A stretch of DNA of 64,000 bases from an uncultured Bacteroidota bacterium (GTDB lineage Bacteria; Bacteroidota; Bacteroidia; Chitinophagales; Chitinophagaceae), in contig CAIVEW010000101.1 of assembly GCA_903905065.1 (NCBI GenBank), positions 44,353 to 108,352 on the forward strand, given 5' to 3'. Positions 16,762 through 25,675 of this stretch are shown in pieces. The position numbers and the translations under genes were made by a program. Every line of letters starts with the position of its first letter. Position 1 is the first letter of the stretch. The notes under the pieces were generated by a model, which was not told the origin of the DNA, searched no databases, and saw only the letters and a list, made by a program, of their open reading frames with translations.

Positions 16762-17937
16762 TTACATAATCATAACATACAAACTTCCGGCAGGTACAAT
16801 TTTGGTGCTCGCCAGAACTGAGTAAGGCATATAATAGTAGCCTTTGTAACCCCATGTCGTGTTCCAGGAGTTCTCAACGATGAAGTAACCGCCACCTGGA
16901 GCGGAAGCCTGATCGACATACCCGATTATTGCGTTTGCATGTCCGCCCAACAATGACAATCCGGAAATGATATTACCGGCTGAAGTAAGTGGGTTATATA
17001 CAAAATTGTTTGGAGAATAACCAGTGACACCCAGGCCTTCAAAGTACTGATAAGCGCTGTTATCATAAACGTTAAAGCCCATCATTACTGGCTTGTTGTT
17101 AACCAGCGCTGTTTTAACATCTGTAACCGGTGTAGTGGAATTGATCACATAATAACCGTGTGTAGTAGTGCCTGTGCTGCCTGTTGTGCCAGACTGTGCG
17201 GCAATTTTGAAACTTGGAGCGTTAGCGATCGCGCTAGCGGAAGGAGCTGTTTTGTATTGTGTAGATGTTATTGCTCCAGTTGATGGATAAGGATAGTAGT
17301 TTTCTTCGCACTGACCGGCAAATGAATAAGAAACACCAGAGAGCGTCTTTTTAAGAGCAGTGCCCGAACCTGTATTGTTGGACAAGCCTTGTAAAGTCTG
17401 GCAGATATTTACCATGTTGGCACCAGGATCAGCAGTTATTGCTTTTCCTTCAATGATAACGCGCTCCACATAATAAATGAACAGTGGGCTTAACTCGCCG
17501 GTTGTTCCGAACAATGACGTACCGGAGAACTGGGTAGCTACTGCTGTAACCAGGCCGTGTGCAGAATCAAGACCAGTTGAAGTAACCGGCGAAGTTGTGC
17601 TGTGATAATAGTTAAGTATTTCATTGGTTTCTGAGCCGCAAAAGCTGGTGCAACTGCCAATCTGGCCCTGATCTCTTACAGCCGGAGAAGCCAACAGGTA
17701 ACTGGTGGGCAACGTAGCAGCAGGAGAACCGCTGGTCTTCGCATCTTTTCCCAGAACTTCTGGTTTGAAAACAGGAACGAAGCTCCACTCTTCCGCAGTC
17801 ATGGGATTTAATCCATATTTATGCACTGTAAGCGCGGTTGTTGAGTCCGGACTAGGTGTTGATTGTTTTTTACATCCGTAAAAGATAACTGACGCGGCGG
17901 CTATGATCACCACTCTTTTAAATAATTTCCTTTTCAT
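16762..17937 (-). CDS. C1 (papain-like) cysteine peptidase, lipoprotein
   Basis: 391 residues from ATG 17937, chosen because it opens a lipoprotein signal peptide (MKRKLFKRVVIIAAASVIF) with lipobox FYGC22. The mature protein should be anchored in a membrane facing the periplasm or cell surface. Papain-family catalytic elements are Q90 and C96 (DQGQIGSC, the same Q-x5-C spacing as papain), the His in GGHANAIIG, and the Asn in ENSWNTTWG. The middle is Ser/Thr/Gly-rich. No pro-region inhibitor domain is evident. It is a single gene with its own terminator, apparently unrelated to its neighbours. Substrate unknown. Confidence 0.88.
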   Translation of the reverse strand: MKRKLFKRVVIIAAASVIFYGCKKQSTPSPDSTTALTVHKYGLNPMTAEEWSFVPVFKPEVLGKDAKTSGSPAATLPTSYLLASPAVRDQGQIGSCTSFCGSETNEILNYYHSTTSPVTSTGLDSAHGLVTAVATQFSGTSLFGTTGELSPLFIYYVERVIIEGKAITADPGANMVNICQTLQGLSNNTGSGTALKKTLSGVSYSFAGQCEENYYPYPSTGAITSTQYKTAPSASAIANAPSFKIAAQSGTTGSTGTTTHGYYVINSTTPVTDVKTALVNNKPVMMGFNVYDNSAYQYFEGLGVTGYSPNNFVYNPLTSAGNIISGLSLLGGHANAIIGYVDQASAPGGGYFIVENSWNTTWGYKGYYYMPYSVLASTKIVPAGSLYVMIM

Positions 17938-18065
17938 ACTTTTTCTTTTTTGAGTTTTATAAATATCCTGCGAAAATATTGTGTCCTCGACAAATAACCA
18001 AAACATTGGGGTGAAACTGAAGATTTTTAACGAGTAGACTTTAATGCCTTGTTAAAAAAATCAGA

Positions 18066-18087
18066 AGTGCTAGTTTTAGTGCTAGTT
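18066..18087. repeat. Tandem direct repeat upstream of the peptidase gene
   Basis: AGTGCTAGTT occurs at 18066-18075 and again at 18078-18087 (12-bp period). It lies about 130 bases upstream of the peptidase ATG and just after the paaD stop. Possible protein-binding site; no other support. Confidence 0.4.
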
Positions 18088-18128
18088 GCTGATCATTTGT
18101 CAAAAGGAACCAGTGCCGTACAGTAAGA

Positions 18129-18629
18129 TCAGTGGCACTTAAAATGTTCAAAAGGTTCTTTGCAAGACAGGCATTTATACAGTGCCTTGCAGGAGGTAGC
18201 CCCGAAATGGCTTACGAGTTCTGTTTCCTCCGATCCACACCTGGGACAGCTTACTATGTCTTCTTCAAACAAGCCCAGTGGCTGAAATGCTTTCCTATGT
18301 GGTGGCGCTATGCCATAAGCCTTCAGTTTTCTTTTCCCTTCTTCCGTCATCCAATCTGTTGTCCACGCGGGGCTTAGCTGAGGCTCTATGACCACCTTTC
18401 CGATTCCGCGGCTGAGCAATGCCATGCGGATACCAATAGATATAACGTCCATCGCCGGGCAACCGCTATAGGTAGGTGTGATAAAAATTGTGACCGTTGT
18501 ATCAGGCCCGCTGCCGGTTATATCCACTTTGCGCACGATCCCCAGGTCCAGAATGGTGAGGGCAGGTACCTCGGGATCTGTAACGTTGGAAAGCCATTCA
18601 AACACCTGTTCTTTATTTATCGCTTCCAT
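18129..18629 (-). CDS. paaD: Phenylacetyl-CoA epoxidase subunit PaaD (SUF/MIP18-type Fe-S assembly)
   Basis: 166 residues. The N-terminal MIP18/DUF59 domain has DPEVPALTILDLGIV and the PTYSGCPAMD motif with its conserved Cys. The C-terminus is a zinc-ribbon with CPRCGS and CLSC, ending in HFKCH, the normal PaaD layout. PaaD is required for the active PaaABC(E) 1,2-phenylacetyl-CoA epoxidase, probably for metal centre assembly. Its ATG shares one base with the stop of the upstream membrane-protein gene, and it is separated from paaC by two unrelated genes. Confidence 0.93.
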   Translation of the reverse strand: MEAINKEQVFEWLSNVTDPEVPALTILDLGIVRKVDITGSGPDTTVTIFITPTYSGCPAMDVISIGIRMALLSRGIGKVVIEPQLSPAWTTDWMTEEGKRKLKAYGIAPPHRKAFQPLGLFEEDIVSCPRCGSEETELVSHFGATSCKALYKCLSCKEPFEHFKCH

Positions 18630-20944
18630 TACTGTTGTTTTATTGCACTGAATCTGTGGTTGTTCACCAATATATTTCCATCTGCGGCCTTAGAGATCAC
18701 CATCGACTTTGCCGGCCGCAAAAGCAGCTCGTCCATCGCTCTGTAAGACGGGGCGGGGTCATTTACGATTAAACACCTGACGGCGACGCAACCAGGTACT
18801 ATATAAAAGTAACTTCCAGCCCGGAACCACATACCATAACTATCCGTGGCTTGCTTGGTAAGTGCGTCGCATGATGATATAATTTTACCTGCTTTGTCGA
18901 GCTGTAGCATGGTAATGTATGGAGAGCGTGGATCCTTGTTTCCCAGCAGGAACCAGCACGAAAGCTCGTATAATGTGCTGTCGTTCACCGGCCGCACAGG
19001 GATGGTGGTTAGCGTACATTCAACTCCATTTAAGGGCCTTGCTGCTCCAGCCCCAAAAAAGTGTTCCTTACCAGCTCCGGCATCATAGTGGTCAATGTAC
19101 AGCGATCCTTTATCGCCGATACAGGTATCGCCTGACCTGAGATAAGGCAACATAGAATTTACAGAGTCAGCCACCCTTTTATCATTCGCAGCCAGCCTCG
19201 CTGGGTAGAATGCATAAACTTTCAATCCATCTCGCTCACCTATATAGTCAGCTGCTGCAAGCAGGTATTGCTGATCTGTATACAGGGGGTTTGTCCCAAT
19301 GTCCAGAAGCAGGAAGGGTTTGTCGGTTTTAATGTCTTTCAATATTGCTTTTTCCGTAAATGGCCCGCCGGCAATTTTTACCTGTTTTTGTGCCACCGAC
19401 CAAGACGAGCGCGACATCATCACATCCACCAGAGGCAAATGAAGCTGCAGAGCCGCAGAGCCGCCCAGTGTAATCATCCATCCCGGATCGCCAACCCATA
19501 TTTTTTCGGTGCCGAGGTGAAAGAACGGAAGTGTCAATATTCCCTGGAATCCATTTTTGTCAACTTTCTTCTCCTGCAAAAATGACTCCCAGCTTTGCCC
19601 GAATGTCGAGAACGTAAAGCCATAATTATAGATACCGCTATCTGCGAGTTTTCTTGAGTAGCTGATACATCCGCTAGCCTCATATCCCCATACACACATA
19701 CATGCCACCAGGAATGCGCGACCTAAAAATGAGTTGTGCTTTTTCTCAATGTTCCGGTGCCAGGAATAAATTACCATTACGCCATAGATGCTGATAACGT
19801 TGTAGAATATCCAGATAAACCTGCCCATTGTCCGGAACTGTTTGAGAACTGAAAAATAATCCATAAGCCATTCCATATTCCAGATGAAGGGTATGCCCAT
19901 GCTCAGTATCAAAACAGCAAACGATATAAATAGCCATACTCCCGAAAAGCCATTCTCGGAAACTATATCCGATTTGTTTTTCTTTATCTTCTTTACCAGG
20001 AACAACACAAACGAAACAAATAGCGTAACAATAGTTACAACACCGAGGTACGTAAATCCTTCCCCTCCCTTGCTGGCCTTGGGTACAATTCCCATTGCAA
20101 TAGCCAGTTGCCAAAGCGGCGAGTGCTCTGATGAAAAAATGTGGGATAGTTTGGTATACATTCCCGGCTCGAAATAGGGGGATACAGGCCGATCTTTATA
20201 GGGGTCTGTTATCTTCATTATAGCGGCTACTACGAGGAAAATACAAACAGCGGAAGCAATAAGTGGCCATAGCCGCTTTATTTTGGCCATAGTTTCACCC
20301 TTTTCAAGAATAAAATATCCGCCTGTATAGGCAACCGTCCATACCAGTATTACCGCGAGGTAATAAGGATGGAGGAAGGCCATAATAATGCCCATAATAA
20401 AGATATAGAGGCAATATTTCAGTCTAGGTCGTTCATGGTACATTATGGTCCAGTAAAAAAGTATTGGTACCACGCTGGTATACCCAAGTGCATAGTGGCC
20501 ATTAAGGCAGAAAAGTTGTGGTGAGCAAACTACTATCAGCCCCGAGAAGATCATCGCAGCCAGTGGCTCTAACTTAAAGTGAGTAAGGATCCTGTATATG
20601 AACACTATTGCTAGAACATAGCTTATCCCCATCAGCAACCAACATACGGTCAGCGCCTCGCCAGAAGTAACATTCTTGAAGTAAGATAGAGAAATGGACA
20701 ATAACGGCTGCCCATCAGTAAATACTATGTGCTCACCATATGGATAATTCATTCCCTCGAACCAATAACCGTGGCCATACATGGAATGATAGAGGTAGGT
20801 CAAATTATTTTTTGAGCCGTCTCCCCCGATGTCAGGAAGAATATGCCAGGGTTCCGTGACAATACGAGACAGTGTGAGTATGGTAACTCCTGCTGCGAAT
20901 ATTAGGGCAATAATCAACCAAATATTACGGTGTAATTTATCCAT
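18629..20944 (-). CDS. Large polytopic membrane protein, GT-C-like, in the paa operon
   Basis: 771 residues. Residues ~7-410 hold about eleven hydrophobic helices, with an early luminal loop GGDGSKNN and a later GKEHFF-containing extracellular region; the last ~330 residues look soluble. The architecture fits GT-C type glycosyltransferases or YfhO/DUF6311-like proteins, which take sugar from a polyprenyl phosphate carrier. It sits between a dolichol-phosphate-sugar-synthase-like GT2 gene and paaD, sharing one-base stop/start overlaps with both, so it is co-translated with them. Family identity is uncertain; no catalytic residue can be named. Confidence 0.65.
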   Translation of the reverse strand: MDKLHRNIWLIIALIFAAGVTILTLSRIVTEPWHILPDIGGDGSKNNLTYLYHSMYGHGYWFEGMNYPYGEHIVFTDGQPLLSISLSYFKNVTSGEALTVCWLLMGISYVLAIVFIYRILTHFKLEPLAAMIFSGLIVVCSPQLFCLNGHYALGYTSVVPILFYWTIMYHERPRLKYCLYIFIMGIIMAFLHPYYLAVILVWTVAYTGGYFILEKGETMAKIKRLWPLIASAVCIFLVVAAIMKITDPYKDRPVSPYFEPGMYTKLSHIFSSEHSPLWQLAIAMGIVPKASKGGEGFTYLGVVTIVTLFVSFVLFLVKKIKKNKSDIVSENGFSGVWLFISFAVLILSMGIPFIWNMEWLMDYFSVLKQFRTMGRFIWIFYNVISIYGVMVIYSWHRNIEKKHNSFLGRAFLVACMCVWGYEASGCISYSRKLADSGIYNYGFTFSTFGQSWESFLQEKKVDKNGFQGILTLPFFHLGTEKIWVGDPGWMITLGGSAALQLHLPLVDVMMSRSSWSVAQKQVKIAGGPFTEKAILKDIKTDKPFLLLDIGTNPLYTDQQYLLAAADYIGERDGLKVYAFYPARLAANDKRVADSVNSMLPYLRSGDTCIGDKGSLYIDHYDAGAGKEHFFGAGAARPLNGVECTLTTIPVRPVNDSTLYELSCWFLLGNKDPRSPYITMLQLDKAGKIISSCDALTKQATDSYGMWFRAGSYFYIVPGCVAVRCLIVNDPAPSYRAMDELLLRPAKSMVISKAADGNILVNNHRFSAIKQQ

Positions 20945-21648
20945 TACTGTTTTCGAAAAAGCAACCTGGCAAAGTTGAGCATTTCAGGCAATAAAATACG
21001 AAAATTCATAGTGCGGAAGTGAACATTGTCATTGAGCGAAACCGGCACTGCCAGTACCCGGTATTTTTTCCCCTTGTAACAATTGCGTACAAACTCCAGG
21101 TCGAACAGGTATCTATCTATTGTTGTTCGCTGAAATAAGGGAGCAACATCGCGCTTAAAGCCCTTCAACCCACACTGTGTATCAGTTATTGGCATGGAAA
21201 GAAATGTGCGTACCACAAACCTTAGCCACCTGGAGATGAGCCGGCGCACAAATGGAACATGCGTATAGTATGCTGCGTCCTTTACACCAACCGCGACGTC
21301 ACACTCATCGTTTTTCAGGCGCTCATAAATAAGGCGCATACTATCTGATGTATATGGAAAGTCCACATCGGTGTATATAATGATGTCTCCGGTGGCCGTT
21401 GCTACTCCTTGCCTGATGGCGTACCCCTTTCCCCTGTTATCCGGGTATTTCTCGACTGCCAGGTTCGGAATATGATGTTTTAGAAAGGAAAGGGCTTGTT
21501 CTGTAACATTTTCACTATTGCCATCTAAAACGACAACCAGTTCAAGTGCCTCCGGCAAGCTCTTGCTAAAAGAGTTGTAGTTATCACAAACGATCTGCTC
21601 CCAGTGCGGCGGTGGATTATAGCAAGGTAAGACAAGGGAAACGATCAT
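20944..21648 (-). CDS. Family 2 glycosyltransferase, dolichyl/polyprenyl-phosphate glucose synthase-like
   Basis: 234 residues. GT-A fold signatures: VLPCYNPP at the N-terminus, VVLDGNSENV, NRGKGYAIRQG, and the metal-binding TDVDFPY. It ends with an amphipathic/basic helix rather than membrane segments. The pattern matches dolichol-phosphate glucosyltransferase-like enzymes, which load a sugar onto polyprenyl phosphate at the inner membrane face. The product would feed GT-C enzymes such as the polytopic neighbours at 18629-20944 and 24026-25621. It begins 45 bases after paaC. Confidence 0.85.
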   Translation of the reverse strand: MIVSLVLPCYNPPPHWEQIVCDNYNSFSKSLPEALELVVVLDGNSENVTEQALSFLKHHIPNLAVEKYPDNRGKGYAIRQGVATATGDIIIYTDVDFPYTSDSMRLIYERLKNDECDVAVGVKDAAYYTHVPFVRRLISRWLRFVVRTFLSMPITDTQCGLKGFKRDVAPLFQRTTIDRYLFDLEFVRNCYKGKKYRVLAVPVSLNDNVHFRTMNFRILLPEMLNFARLLFRKQ

Positions 21649-21693
21649 CCGGTAGCTGTTGTTGGTCTGTTTTACGGCACTAAAAAAGAAAAA

Positions 21694-22518
21694 TTACCAT
21701 TCCATTCCCGGATAGGCGCGCTGCATAAACTGGAGTTCGGCGAGTATATATCCGAGGTGCTCGGAGTGGCGGCCTTCCCTGCCTCCGTGCTGCATCCACG
21801 CGTCTACGGGAATACTGATAGTAGCTTCATCAAGCACCGAGCGCACCCGTTCCATCCACAATGGTTTTATAGCTGCAAGGTCGGCACCGATGCCTTCTTT
21901 CAGCAAAGTGGTGTCTGTTTCACTCATGCTAAACAGTTCCCCGGTATACATCCAGAGTTCATTCACTGCCTGCTGCATACGTGTGTGGCTTTCATCAGTG
22001 CCATCACCGAGGCGCACTACCCACTCACTGCTCCACCGCATGTGATAGGTTACTTCTTTCAAAGACTTTTCAGCTATGGCAGAGAGGCTCTCGTCCTTGC
22101 TCCGCAGCAACTGAGTAAAGAAAAAATAATTGAAGGTATCGTAAAAGAATGAACGGGCTGCCGTATATGCCCAGTCGATATTTGGCTGCTCCAAAAGCAA
22201 CTCATTTCTGAAATCCCATCCGTCTCTCAGGTAAGCGAGATCGTCTTCATCAACGCTGGCTCCTGCGCTGATCAGATTTTGTATCGCTACTGATGTAAAT
22301 GCGTTTTTCTTGTCGTCAGCCGGCAGCAGGTTGAACTGCTCCGCTGCATACTGGTATAACGAGCGGGCCCTGCCCAAATGGTCAAGGGCTGTGTTTGTGA
22401 GCGCAATATCCTGCTCCAGTATAGGCCCATGGCCACACCACTCGCCAAGGCGATGCCCCAGTATGAGTGCACCATCCGCAAGCCGCAATGTATAGTCCAG
22501 TTTTTTTGTGGAATTCAT
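21694..22518 (-). CDS. paaC: Phenylacetyl-CoA epoxidase structural subunit PaaC
   Basis: 274 residues, helical ferritin-like fold. Family landmarks: DGALILGHRLGEWCGHGP, LDHLGRAR, then EVTYHMRWSSEWVVRLGDGT and GGREGRHSEHLGYILAELQ. PaaC supports the catalytic subunit PaaA in converting phenylacetyl-CoA to its ring 1,2-epoxide, the first committed step of aerobic phenylacetate degradation. Followed after 45 bases by a glycosyltransferase gene rather than paaD. Confidence 0.95.
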   Translation of the reverse strand: MNSTKKLDYTLRLADGALILGHRLGEWCGHGPILEQDIALTNTALDHLGRARSLYQYAAEQFNLLPADDKKNAFTSVAIQNLISAGASVDEDDLAYLRDGWDFRNELLLEQPNIDWAYTAARSFFYDTFNYFFFTQLLRSKDESLSAIAEKSLKEVTYHMRWSSEWVVRLGDGTDESHTRMQQAVNELWMYTGELFSMSETDTTLLKEGIGADLAAIKPLWMERVRSVLDEATISIPVDAWMQHGGREGRHSEHLGYILAELQFMQRAYPGMEW

Positions 22519-22550
22519 TTTTTTCTATAGAATTGGTCCTTTGGAATTAG

Positions 22551-22649
22551 GAATTGGGATTGTCGTTTTATTTTGAAATACGCAGAGGTAACTATTTGTT
22601 TGGGATTGCAATCCAAATTCCCACCTGCCAATCCCAAATTTCAAAATAA
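22551..22649. repeat. Foldable intergenic element between paaB and paaC
   Basis: TTATTTTGAAAT (22568-22579) and ATTTCAAAATAA (22638-22649) are perfect 12-bp inverted arms. Between them, TTTGGGATTG runs straight into CAATCCAAA, a near-perfect palindrome. AATTGGGATTG and CAATCCCAAATT form a further imperfect pair. The 133-base gap between these co-directional genes is the longest within the operon. It may be a small dispersed hairpin element or an RNA processing site. Confidence 0.5.
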
Positions 22650-22651
22650 CC

Positions 22652-22948
22652 CTACATGTATTTTACCTCATCGGGCAAGTTATAAAAAGTAGGGTGGCGA
22701 TAAATTTTGTCATTTGCGGGATCATAAAGTGAATCCGCTTCATCAGGGTCGGAGGCGTGAATGTTTTTGCTCTCCACAACCCAAATGCTCACCCCTTCCA
22801 TACGCCGGGTGTATACGTCCCTGGCATTTTCTATTGCCATTTCTGCATCTGCTGCATGCAGGCTACCTGCATGTTTGTGGTCTAAGCCCGCTTTACTGCG
22901 GATAAACACCTCCCACAGCGGCCATTCACTTTTGTTTGAATTACTCAT
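22652..22948 (-). CDS. paaB: Phenylacetyl-CoA epoxidase subunit PaaB
   Basis: 98 residues, the usual PaaB length. WPLWEVFIRSKAGLDHKHAG near the start, DAEMAIENARDVYTRR and the acidic ASDPDEADSLYDPAND region are diagnostic. PaaB is a small bridging subunit that helps PaaAC heterodimers assemble. Located 65 bases after paaA. Confidence 0.95.
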   Translation of the reverse strand: MSNSNKSEWPLWEVFIRSKAGLDHKHAGSLHAADAEMAIENARDVYTRRMEGVSIWVVESKNIHASDPDEADSLYDPANDKIYRHPTFYNLPDEVKYM

Positions 22949-23013
22949 TCTACTTGAACAGTTTTACAATTTTCAACCTATTAACCTATCAACTTTTTTA
23001 GCTTATCCACCTA

Positions 23014-23964
23014 CTAAGCAGCTTTTGCCGTCTCCTTCCGCGCTTTTCTCTTCTCTGCATGCGCCATTGCTGCATCACGCACCCACTGCCCGTTTTCCCA
23101 GGCAGCTTTTCTTGTTTCCAGGCGTTGCTTGTTGCAGGGGCCATTTCCTTTCACCACGTTCCAAAATTCTTCCCAGTTAATGACGCCAAAATCAAAATGC
23201 CCGCGCTCTTCATTCCATTTCAAATCCTTATCCGGAACTTCTAGCCCCAGCACTTTTGCCTGCTCTACAGTAACATCCACAAACTTCTGACGCAGCTCAT
23301 CGTTTGTCAGGCGTTTTATGCGCCACCTTACACTTTGCTCTGTATGTGGGCTTTCGGCGTCTGGAGGCCCGAACATCATCAGCGACGGCCACCACCAGCG
23401 GTTGAAGGCATCCTGCGCCATTTTCTTTTGTATCTCTGTGCCTTTGGACAAAGTAAGCATGATCTCAAACCCCTGCCGCTGGTGAAAACTCTCTTCCTTG
23501 CATACGCGCACCATAGCCCGCGCATACGGGCCATAAGAAGTACGACACAATGGCACCTGGTTCATGATGGCCGCGCCATCCACGAGCCAACCTATAGCAC
23601 CCATATCGGCCCAGGTAAGTGTTGGATAATTGAAAATTGAAGAATACTTTGCTTTGCCGGTATGCAGTTGATCATATAGCGCATCTCTTGTCACGCCCAG
23701 TGTTTCGGCTGCGCTATACAAGTAAAGGCCATGGCCTGCCTCATCCTGCACCTTCGCCAGCAACACTGCTTTGCGGCGCAGGCTTGGGGCGCGGGTTATC
23801 CAGTTGCCCTCCGGCAGCATACCCACTATCTCGCTATGCGCATGTTGGGATATCTGCCTGATCAATGTTTTCCGGTAGTCATCCGGCATCCAGTCTTTGG
23901 GCTCAATGGTCACCTCCCTGTCTATCAGGTCGTCAAAATGCTCCTGGAATGAGTGCACTGTCAT
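23014..23964 (-). CDS. paaA: Phenylacetyl-CoA epoxidase catalytic subunit PaaA
   Basis: 316 residues from ATG 23964; a TTG at 23982 would add six residues, but the ATG gives the normal family length. Di-iron ferritin-like oxygenase: ligand regions [11 protein letters not shown] and [10 protein letters not shown] carry the E-x2-H motifs, and [18 protein letters not shown] is a strongly conserved substrate-site stretch. It epoxidises phenylacetyl-CoA with O2. First of the paa genes in transcription order, 61 bases after the upstream membrane protein gene. The reductase gene paaE is not in this window. Confidence 0.95.
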   Translation of the reverse strand: MTVHSFQEHFDDLIDREVTIEPKDWMPDDYRKTLIRQISQHAHSEIVGMLPEGNWITRAPSLRRKAVLLAKVQDEAGHGLYLYSAAETLGVTRDALYDQLHTGKAKYSSIFNYPTLTWADMGAIGWLVDGAAIMNQVPLCRTSYGPYARAMVRVCKEESFHQRQGFEIMLTLSKGTEIQKKMAQDAFNRWWWPSLMMFGPPDAESPHTEQSVRWRIKRLTNDELRQKFVDVTVEQAKVLGLEVPDKDLKWNEERGHFDFGVINWEEFWNVVKGNGPCNKQRLETRKAAWENGQWVRDAAMAHAEKRKARKETAKAA

Positions 23965-24025
23965 GTATGCTGAATTTTTCAACTGTAAAGATACGATTTT
24001 CTGCGTAGTTATTTCAGCGTTCGCT

Positions 24026-25621
24026 TTATCTGTTCACTTCCCACAGCACACTCTGTCCTGAATGTGACCTATACACAATATGGTAGCCACCAGCTATCTC
24101 CGCATACAATGCCTTGAAATGTTCATTTTGCAAAAAAGATGGATTATAGCACCACATGAGTATATAGTCAATAGTTGCACCTGTGGCCTGTTTATAGGAA
24201 GCAATAGTTGCAAAAGGCGGAACGCCTTCTATCCCTTCCCATTTGCTCAGGTAAGTGTAGGGATTCATTGTGTCGTTCCACCTTACGGGGAAGTATCCCA
24301 TATTCGCTTCATAATTGTCCAATATTACAAGTGGCTTTGCATTACCCATATACTGTGAAGCGTGCGCAAACAAAAAATTCCAGTCAGCTATAACCTTCCC
24401 ATTGTCATCTGTACCGGAAGGCGAAAAATCCAGCGGCAATACCACCGAATTTGGCTTGATGATATTTTCAGCCGATAGATAATCCACCGTCGCTCTCGAC
24501 ACAGCAGCGATACAATTTATCCTGAGCCCGGTCAGCCCGGCAAAGCACGCAAACAACACGAGTGAACCAATATTTTTGAGCTGCCCTTCGGGCATCAGGT
24601 ATGCTATGCAAGCCACCATCATAGCCCCCGCAATCGGCTGCACTCTCATAGTTGTCAGTATCAGCCTGCCCATAAACGCCTCCGGAAAGCATATATAAAT
24701 TACCGTCGCGAACAACAGGCTTGCCAACAACCCATCATACCTGTTTACTCCGGCCCTGAATCTATACTTTATCACAGCAAAACAAAATAACAGCAGGACA
24801 ACAACTCCCGCAAGGGTGGTGAAAATAAATTCCCTTGTAGTCACATTTGCCAGGTATTTAAATTGCGCTAGTTCTACCAGCCGGTAAAAATGACATTTCA
24901 ACGTCAGTTGCAATCCTCCTTCGCCCTGGGTAAAGAATACCATTAGCATAAGAAATGGTGCAATCATCAACGCAAGCATCCCCCCGCATCTGGAAATAAA
25001 CTTCATTCGCCCACATACTTCTGCCTGCCGGTCTGCCAATGCGAAAGAGATAAGCAATGCCGCGCAGGTAAATGCAGCAAATCCAAAGGCCAGAAGATGC
25101 GTGAAATAGATCAGTGCCGTAAACAGGAAAAACAGCACCGCATTTGTTATACTTTTCTTCTCCATAAACCTCAGCCAACTCCAAACCACCCAGAAGTAAA
25201 AGGCGACGCTCAACGAACTATTATAAAACCCTTTCGCGAGCTCATGCGGGAAAACAAAAAGAAAAATAGCCAGTAGCCAATATGAATTTCGGCCCATGAT
25301 CTTCGCCAGCAGCAAATAAAAACCACGAATGAACAGCGCTACATAAAGCGTAAGAAATATTTTTTCCGCTATGGCCCCCTTCACAACAAAAAGAAGAAGC
25401 GCCAGCAGAACCGATGACAACCAGTTGGGGTCAGGCCGGTAAACGATATGATAGAAGTGACTGTAAAAGGCAGTGTTCTTGTTGCACCATACGTCATGCA
25501 GTATCTGCGCATTATATAAATGGCTAGGTCCATCGCCGGTAAGGTAGTATGCAGGCACCCATACCTGGAGCAGGCAGAGGGCAAATCCGGTAAACAGTAA
25601 TACATTTATTGTTTTCTGCAT
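24026..25621 (-). CDS. Polytopic membrane protein, GT-C glycosyltransferase-like
   Basis: 531 residues with about twelve hydrophobic helices covering the first ~400 residues and a short soluble C-terminal part. The first loop after helix 1 holds [12 protein letters not shown], the position where GT-C enzymes carry their acidic catalytic motif; D30 is a candidate. Together with the GT2 and the 771-residue membrane protein downstream, it suggests envelope glycosylation. It is the first gene of the co-directional paa run, though a promoter between it and paaA cannot be excluded. Family not identified with certainty. Confidence 0.65.
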   Translation of the reverse strand: MQKTINVLLFTGFALCLLQVWVPAYYLTGDGPSHLYNAQILHDVWCNKNTAFYSHFYHIVYRPDPNWLSSVLLALLLFVVKGAIAEKIFLTLYVALFIRGFYLLLAKIMGRNSYWLLAIFLFVFPHELAKGFYNSSLSVAFYFWVVWSWLRFMEKKSITNAVLFFLFTALIYFTHLLAFGFAAFTCAALLISFALADRQAEVCGRMKFISRCGGMLALMIAPFLMLMVFFTQGEGGLQLTLKCHFYRLVELAQFKYLANVTTREFIFTTLAGVVVLLLFCFAVIKYRFRAGVNRYDGLLASLLFATVIYICFPEAFMGRLILTTMRVQPIAGAMMVACIAYLMPEGQLKNIGSLVLFACFAGLTGLRINCIAAVSRATVDYLSAENIIKPNSVVLPLDFSPSGTDDNGKVIADWNFLFAHASQYMGNAKPLVILDNYEANMGYFPVRWNDTMNPYTYLSKWEGIEGVPPFATIASYKQATGATIDYILMWCYNPSFLQNEHFKALYAEIAGGYHIVYRSHSGQSVLWEVNR

Positions 25622-25675
25622 GCTGGAAATTCAAACAACAATATAAAAAAGGGCACACCTATGCCTGTACAGCCG

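Noticed and set aside
18086..18101. TGAT...GTCA downstream of paaD
   Set aside because: Spacer is 5 rather than 4 bases and no box lies at the right distance.
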